Shown one piece after another: positions 6,899-9,360 of a DNA stretch of 9,360 nt (position 1 is its first letter; each line of letters starts with the position of its first letter). The DNA is from Cyanobacteria bacterium UBA9579 (GTDB lineage Bacteria; Cyanobacteriota; Vampirovibrionia; Gastranaerophilales; UBA9579), in contig DNSU01000053.1 of NCBI GenBank assembly GCA_003499585.1, positions 7,585 to 16,944 of the forward strand. Reading direction: 5' to 3'. The notes below the pieces were generated by a model that saw only the letters and a program-made list of their open reading frames with translations, had not been told where the DNA came from and ran no database searches. A program made the translations under genes and the position numbers.

Positions 6899-6922
6899 GG
6901 TGGGATAGGGATCCCACCCTAC
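6899..6922 (-). repeat. Right REP of the RAYT unit, inverted
   Basis: The arms GGTGGGAT (6899-6906) and ATCCCACC (6911-6918) pair perfectly over 8 bp around the loop AGGG. CTAC at 6919-6922 is the inverted GTAG foot. Read on the minus strand it matches the left REP at 22 of 24 positions. It begins one base after the RAYT stop codon and could also act as a weak transcript end. Confidence 0.88.
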
Positions 6923-6953
6923 TATTATATGCAAATACTCAATAAAATTGTGG

Positions 6954-7009
6954 CCACATGGTCATTGTTTTCTATGATATACTGGTAAAAATAGTCCACA
7001 CAGTCATTG
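6954..7009 (+). repeat. Pair of 14-base imperfect direct repeats
   Basis: CCACATGGTCATTG (6954-6967) and CCACACAGTCATTG (6996-7009) match at 12 of 14 positions and are 42 bases apart. Between them lies a TGATATACT extended -10-like sequence (6975-6983). Confidence 0.5.
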
Positions 7010-7040
7010 CGAGTGAAGCGTACCCGAGGGCATCCTGATC
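7003..7040 (+). repeat. Remnant of a CATTGCGAG-type intergenic repeat
   Basis: GTCATTGCGAGTGAAGCG (7003-7020) resembles the beginning of intergenic repeats of the type GTCATTGCGAGCGAAGCG found in many bacterial genomes. The following bases, through CATCCTGATCC, may be the rest of the unit. Only one copy is present here, so the boundaries are approximate. Confidence 0.4.
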
Positions 7041-7290
7041 CAAGAAAAATGAGCCAAACGGACACTAAATTTTATTTTGTATTAAAATAAGCAATAAGCA
7101 GACCAGATTGGAATTTTAACAAATTTAAAAAGGCGCAAAAAGGGCGCAAATGGGTACCAAAAATCACATAAATTTTATGCCCTTTATTAAGATAAAAACC
7201 TTGTAAACTATTAAGCTATAACAATCTCGATCTTTTAATACACTCTAATTGCAATGTCATTAGCAAATAAGCCTCTTTTTCGTTATGAAA

Positions 7291-7320
7291 TTGCTAGAAA
7301 TATCAAAATTGCTATATACT
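7291..7320 (+). promoter_or_regulatory. Sigma-70-type promoter of metY
   Basis: TTGCTA (7291-7296) is separated by 18 bases from TATACT (7315-7320); a TG at 7310-7311 gives the overlapping TATATA box an extended -10. Transcription would start near 7327, leaving about 26 bases of leader, enough only for the ribosome binding site GAGGAAG at 7341-7347. That argues against a riboswitch or attenuator. Confidence 0.55.
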
Positions 7321-7352
7321 AGTCTGAAAAGTGAAAAATAGAGGAAGAAAAT

Positions 7353-8630
7353 ATGAAATTTGATACAATAGCTATTCACGGCGGGCAGGAAGTGGATTCT
7401 GATACTCATTCAAGAGCTGTCCCTATATATCAGACAACTTCCTACGTTTTTGAAGATTCTCAATACGCAGCAGACTTATTTAGCCTGAAAAAATCAGGTA
7501 ATATCTATACAAGATTAATGAACCCGACTACAGATGTACTGGAAAAACGTATAGCTATGTTAGAAGGTGGGGTTGGTGCTCTTGCTGTTGCTTCAGGGCA
7601 GGCTGCTATAACTTTGGCATGCCTTAATATCGCAAAAGCAGGAGATGAAATATTAGCTTCTTCATCTTTATACGGTGGAACATATACCCTGTTTTCAAAT
7701 ACGTTTGCAAAAATGGGAATAAAAGTTAATTTTGTTAATTCTGACAATATTGAAGACTTTGAAAAAGCTATAACCGATAAGACCAGACTAATTTTTGCAG
7801 AAAGCATCGGAAATCCTAAATTACAGGTTCTTGATTTTGAAGAATTAGCTGATGTTGCACATAAACATAATATTCCATTGATTATTGATAATACAGTTGC
7901 TACTCCATACCTATTCAGACCGTTTGATTATGGCGCTGATATTACTGTTTATTCAGCAACAAAATTTCTTGGAGGGCATGGGACCTCTATTTGTGGTTTA
8001 ATTGTCGATTCCGGCAAGTTTACATGGGGGGAAACAGATAAATTCCCTGAGCTAACAGAGCCAGATCCAAGCTATCACGGCATTACTTATACAAAAGAAT
8101 TTGGGCAGGCTGCTTATATTGTTAAAGCAAGAACACAATTATTAAGAGATTTAGGGCCAGCTCTGAGCCCATTTAATGCATTCCTAATCCTTCAGGGTAT
8201 AGAAACCTTGCATTTGAGAATTGAACGCCATTGCTGCAATGCTCATAAAGTCGCAAAATTTTTAAGTGGGCATCAAAACGTAAATTGGGTAAATTATCCG
8301 GGACTGGAAAACCATCCAAACCATGAGACAGCTAAAAAATACTTGCCTAAAGGACAGGGAGCTATAATTGGTTTTGGGATTAAAGGCGGTATGCAAGCAG
8401 GAATCAAATTTATAGATAATGTTAAATTATTATCCCATCTTGCTAATATTGGCGATGCAAAATCACTGGTAATTCATCCAGCCAGTACAACTCATCAGCA
8501 GTTGACTGAAGAAGAACGAATTTCAACTGGAGTAACAGAAGATTTTATAAGGCTTTCCATAGGAATAGAAGACCCGGATGATATTATCGCAGACATAGAT
8601 CAGGCTCTTACAATCGCAACAACTGTTTAA
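7353..8630 (+). CDS. metY: O-acetylhomoserine sulfhydrylase (PLP-dependent)
   Basis: This 425-residue cytoplasmic enzyme of the Cys/Met metabolism PLP family joins O-acetyl-L-homoserine with sulfide to make homocysteine, the direct precursor of methionine. The PLP lysine is K204 in [12 protein letters not shown]. Other expected elements are YTRLMNPT (52-59), cofactor loop SGQAA (81-85), [10 protein letters not shown] (105-114), ESIGNP (150-155) and D179 of DNT for the pyridine nitrogen. Length near 425-430 and the insert after residue 220 favour MetY over the shorter MetB and MetC (about 380-400). The start at 7353 has GAGGAAG 5 bases upstream. It is monocistronic here and converges on the 8635 gene with a 4-base gap and no hairpin terminator. 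Specificity for O-acetyl rather than O-succinyl substrate is from family knowledge. Confidence 0.93.
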   Translation: MKFDTIAIHGGQEVDSDTHSRAVPIYQTTSYVFEDSQYAADLFSLKKSGNIYTRLMNPTTDVLEKRIAMLEGGVGALAVASGQAAITLACLNIAKAGDEILASSSLYGGTYTLFSNTFAKMGIKVNFVNSDNIEDFEKAITDKTRLIFAESIGNPKLQVLDFEELADVAHKHNIPLIIDNTVATPYLFRPFDYGADITVYSATKFLGGHGTSICGLIVDSGKFTWGETDKFPELTEPDPSYHGITYTKEFGQAAYIVKARTQLLRDLGPALSPFNAFLILQGIETLHLRIERHCCNAHKVAKFLSGHQNVNWVNYPGLENHPNHETAKKYLPKGQGAIIGFGIKGGMQAGIKFIDNVKLLSHLANIGDAKSLVIHPASTTHQQLTEEERISTGVTEDFIRLSIGIEDPDDIIADIDQALTIATTV

Positions 8631-8634
8631 CCCT

Positions 8635-9084
8635 TTATCGTCTGGCAATTTTCTTTGTTAACTTAAGAAAATCAGCTGATTTAGCACCAATAAGTTTCTT
8701 TTTATCTTTAGGCGGTTCAATATATGTCTCAGCTTTCCTTAATTTAGGTAAGCCTTTCTCGTATTCTTCAGGATGAACATGAGGCTGATGATCAAAGACA
8801 GGAAGCATTTCCATTTTCTTTTGATTCTTTATTACAAGTTCTACTTTACTTGGCTCTTCTAGCTGATGGCTGGAATGAGCATGTTCAGTTACTGCTCCAA
8901 TAGTAAGTGTACCGGCTAATATTGCTGCAACTAATGCCATAAAGCTTTTTGGTTTAACATGACTTACAGTACCGGGCAGCTTTGCTGTAAATGCAGGAGC
9001 TTTAATATTTTTAGGAGCGCTTTGATTCTGGCTGTTATATACTCTGTAATTAGGGTTTACTGTATTTAACTGAACCATAGTCAT
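8635..9084 (-). CDS. Small histidine-rich protein with one membrane span, unknown function
   Basis: This 149-residue protein is not recognised. It has a disordered N-terminal part with the motif PAFTAKLPG (30-38), one hydrophobic segment at about 47-66, then a charged tail. The tail carries a histidine cluster just after the membrane segment (H68, H70, H73) and a second one (H99, H102, H104), and ends in a lysine-rich stretch. The histidines could bind metal, but no known metallochaperone motif is present. The N-terminal part is too long for a simple signal peptide, so a signal anchor is more likely. The start is either 9084 or 9078 (M3): the purine-rich AGGGAAGGGG directly upstream suits both. 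The PAFTAK motif resembles the HVSFG and RFTSAQL motifs of the other small proteins here. Confidence 0.75.
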   Translation of the reverse strand: MTMVQLNTVNPNYRVYNSQNQSAPKNIKAPAFTAKLPGTVSHVKPKSFMALVAAILAGTLTIGAVTEHAHSSHQLEEPSKVELVIKNQKKMEMLPVFDHQPHVHPEEYEKGLPKLRKAETYIEPPKDKKKLIGAKSADFLKLTKKIARR

Positions 9085-9330
9085 CCCCTTCCCTGTATTT
9101 TTATCTAAGTTTTAATTTTTTCTATCATGTTAAAGATTATAAAGACCAAAAATTGCCAATTTTTTAATTTAAAAATAAGATTTATTAACATATCTTAAAA
9201 GTTTATTTAAGATAAGAATTATTAAAAAAGTTCTTAATTCTTATCATCTTATTTATTTTTTCCCTCTTATAGGATAAATAAATTATAGTAAGCATAAAAA
9301 ACTTAATTACACGTAAAAAGGTTAGAAAAT
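9085..9330. other. AT-rich intergenic region with several dyads
   Basis: A 246-base, very AT-rich region between divergent genes, so it must hold promoters for both. Three inverted repeats lie in its centre: 9191-9214, 9211-9245 and 9251-9283 (8-bp ATTTATTT/AAATAAAT arms with a 17-base loop). TATAGT at 9284-9289 is a weak -10 candidate for the right-hand gene. No coding frame is supported. Confidence 0.55.
9191..9245. repeat. Two overlapping, mutually exclusive hairpins
   Basis: Hairpin one: TATCTTAAA (9191-9199) pairs with TTTAAGATA (9206-9214) around a 6-base loop. Hairpin two: GATAAGAATTA (9211-9221) pairs with TAATTCTTATC (9235-9245) around a 13-base loop. They share GATA at 9211-9214, so the full forms cannot coexist in one molecule. 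As DNA they offer repeated CTTA/TAAG half-sites for a regulator. Confidence 0.5.
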
Positions 9331-9360
9331 ATGAGTTCTGCATTGTTATCAAAAAATACT
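9331..9360 (+). CDS. Start of an unidentified gene, cut by window edge
   Basis: ATG at 9331 is preceded by AAAAAGG with about 9 bases of spacing, and the frame MSSALLSKNT stays open to the window end. Only ten residues are visible, so no family can be named. The strong start context after a long AT-rich leader region makes a real gene likely. Confidence 0.5.
   Translation, partial: MSSALLSKNT

Larger units (their letters stand above)
6323..6922 (+). mobile_element. RAYT gene enclosed by inverted REP copies
   Basis: A 600-bp unit runs from GTAG at 6323 to CTAC at 6922, with a single transposase gene (6364-6897) inside. The left REP ends 17 bases before the start codon and the right REP begins 1 base after the stop codon, so there is almost no spare sequence. 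The two ends are inverted copies differing at 2 of 24 positions. I see no target-site duplication, which fits the single-strand HUH mechanism. The layout is that described for REP-associated tyrosine transposases: a single-copy gene with flanking REPs and further REPs elsewhere in the genome. Confidence 0.88.
6923..7352. other. Non-coding region between the RAYT unit and metY
   Basis: About 430 bases without a supportable gene. It holds a 14-base direct repeat (6954-6967 and 6996-7009), a CATTGCGAG-type repeat remnant (7003-7040) and an AT hairpin TTATTTT-GTATT-AAAATAA (7072-7090). There is also a tandem GGCGCAAA pair near 7133-7152, and the metY promoter close to the right end. A short open frame of about 29 codons ends near 7171 and resembles no family I know. 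I see no SAM riboswitch. Confidence 0.6.

Noticed and set aside
7084..7171. Short open frame with a KAQKGRKWVPK-like end, possibly an integrase fossil
   Set aside because: About 29 codons, no start signal, no recognisable motif; chance is sufficient.
7153..7352. Possible SAM riboswitch or other leader control before metY
   Set aside because: The promoter leaves only about 26 bases of leader and I see none of the conserved SAM riboswitch helices.
7505..7807. Minus-strand frame inside metY
   Set aside because: Antisense to an enzyme with all its motifs intact.

Overview
The window reads as chromosomal DNA from a low-G+C bacterium. My best guess is a non-photosynthetic member of the cyanobacterial phylum (Vampirovibrionia/Melainabacteria, Gastranaerophilales type). 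The reasons are the AT-rich coding style, a short MetG without a C-terminal tRNA-binding domain, and several small lineage-type proteins carrying short aromatic motifs in a disordered N-terminal part (RFTSAQL, HVSFG, PAFTAK). This assignment is inference from remembered family style, not from a search.

Layout. Bases 1-1171 (minus) hold the first 390 residues of MurC, cut by the left edge. A 352-base non-coding stretch follows, containing two hairpin elements, one of them much richer in G+C than its surroundings. A small lineage-type gene (1524-2018, plus) converges on another (2097-2465, minus) across a perfect 17-bp hairpin terminator. Next come tatD (2593-3372) and metG (3394-4968), both minus, 21 bases apart and very probably one operon. 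The metG-rph intergenic region carries divergent promoters and a REP-like GTAG palindrome. rph (5179-5898, plus) converges on a 99-residue unknown gene (5920-6219, minus).

The clearest mobile feature is a 600-bp unit at 6323-6922: a REP-associated tyrosine transposase (RAYT) gene enclosed by two inverted copies of a 24-base REP, each with a GTAG foot and an 8-4-8 hairpin. A cousin palindrome with the same GTAG foot, but a different stem end and a long loop, lies between metG and rph. Bases 6923-7352 are non-coding and hold short repeat remnants and the promoter of metY (7353-8630, plus), an O-acetylhomoserine sulfhydrylase. metY converges, with a 4-base gap, on a small histidine-rich single-membrane-span protein (8635-9084, minus). 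An AT-rich region with overlapping hairpins then leads into a gene that starts at 9331 and runs off the right edge.

The recognisable genes are housekeeping: wall precursor synthesis (murC), translation and RNA processing (metG, rph), DNA/metal-dependent hydrolase (tatD) and methionine biosynthesis (metY). The unusual content is the RAYT/REP pair, the small lineage-type proteins and the structured intergenic elements. I found no defence system, CRISPR array, rRNA or tRNA gene.
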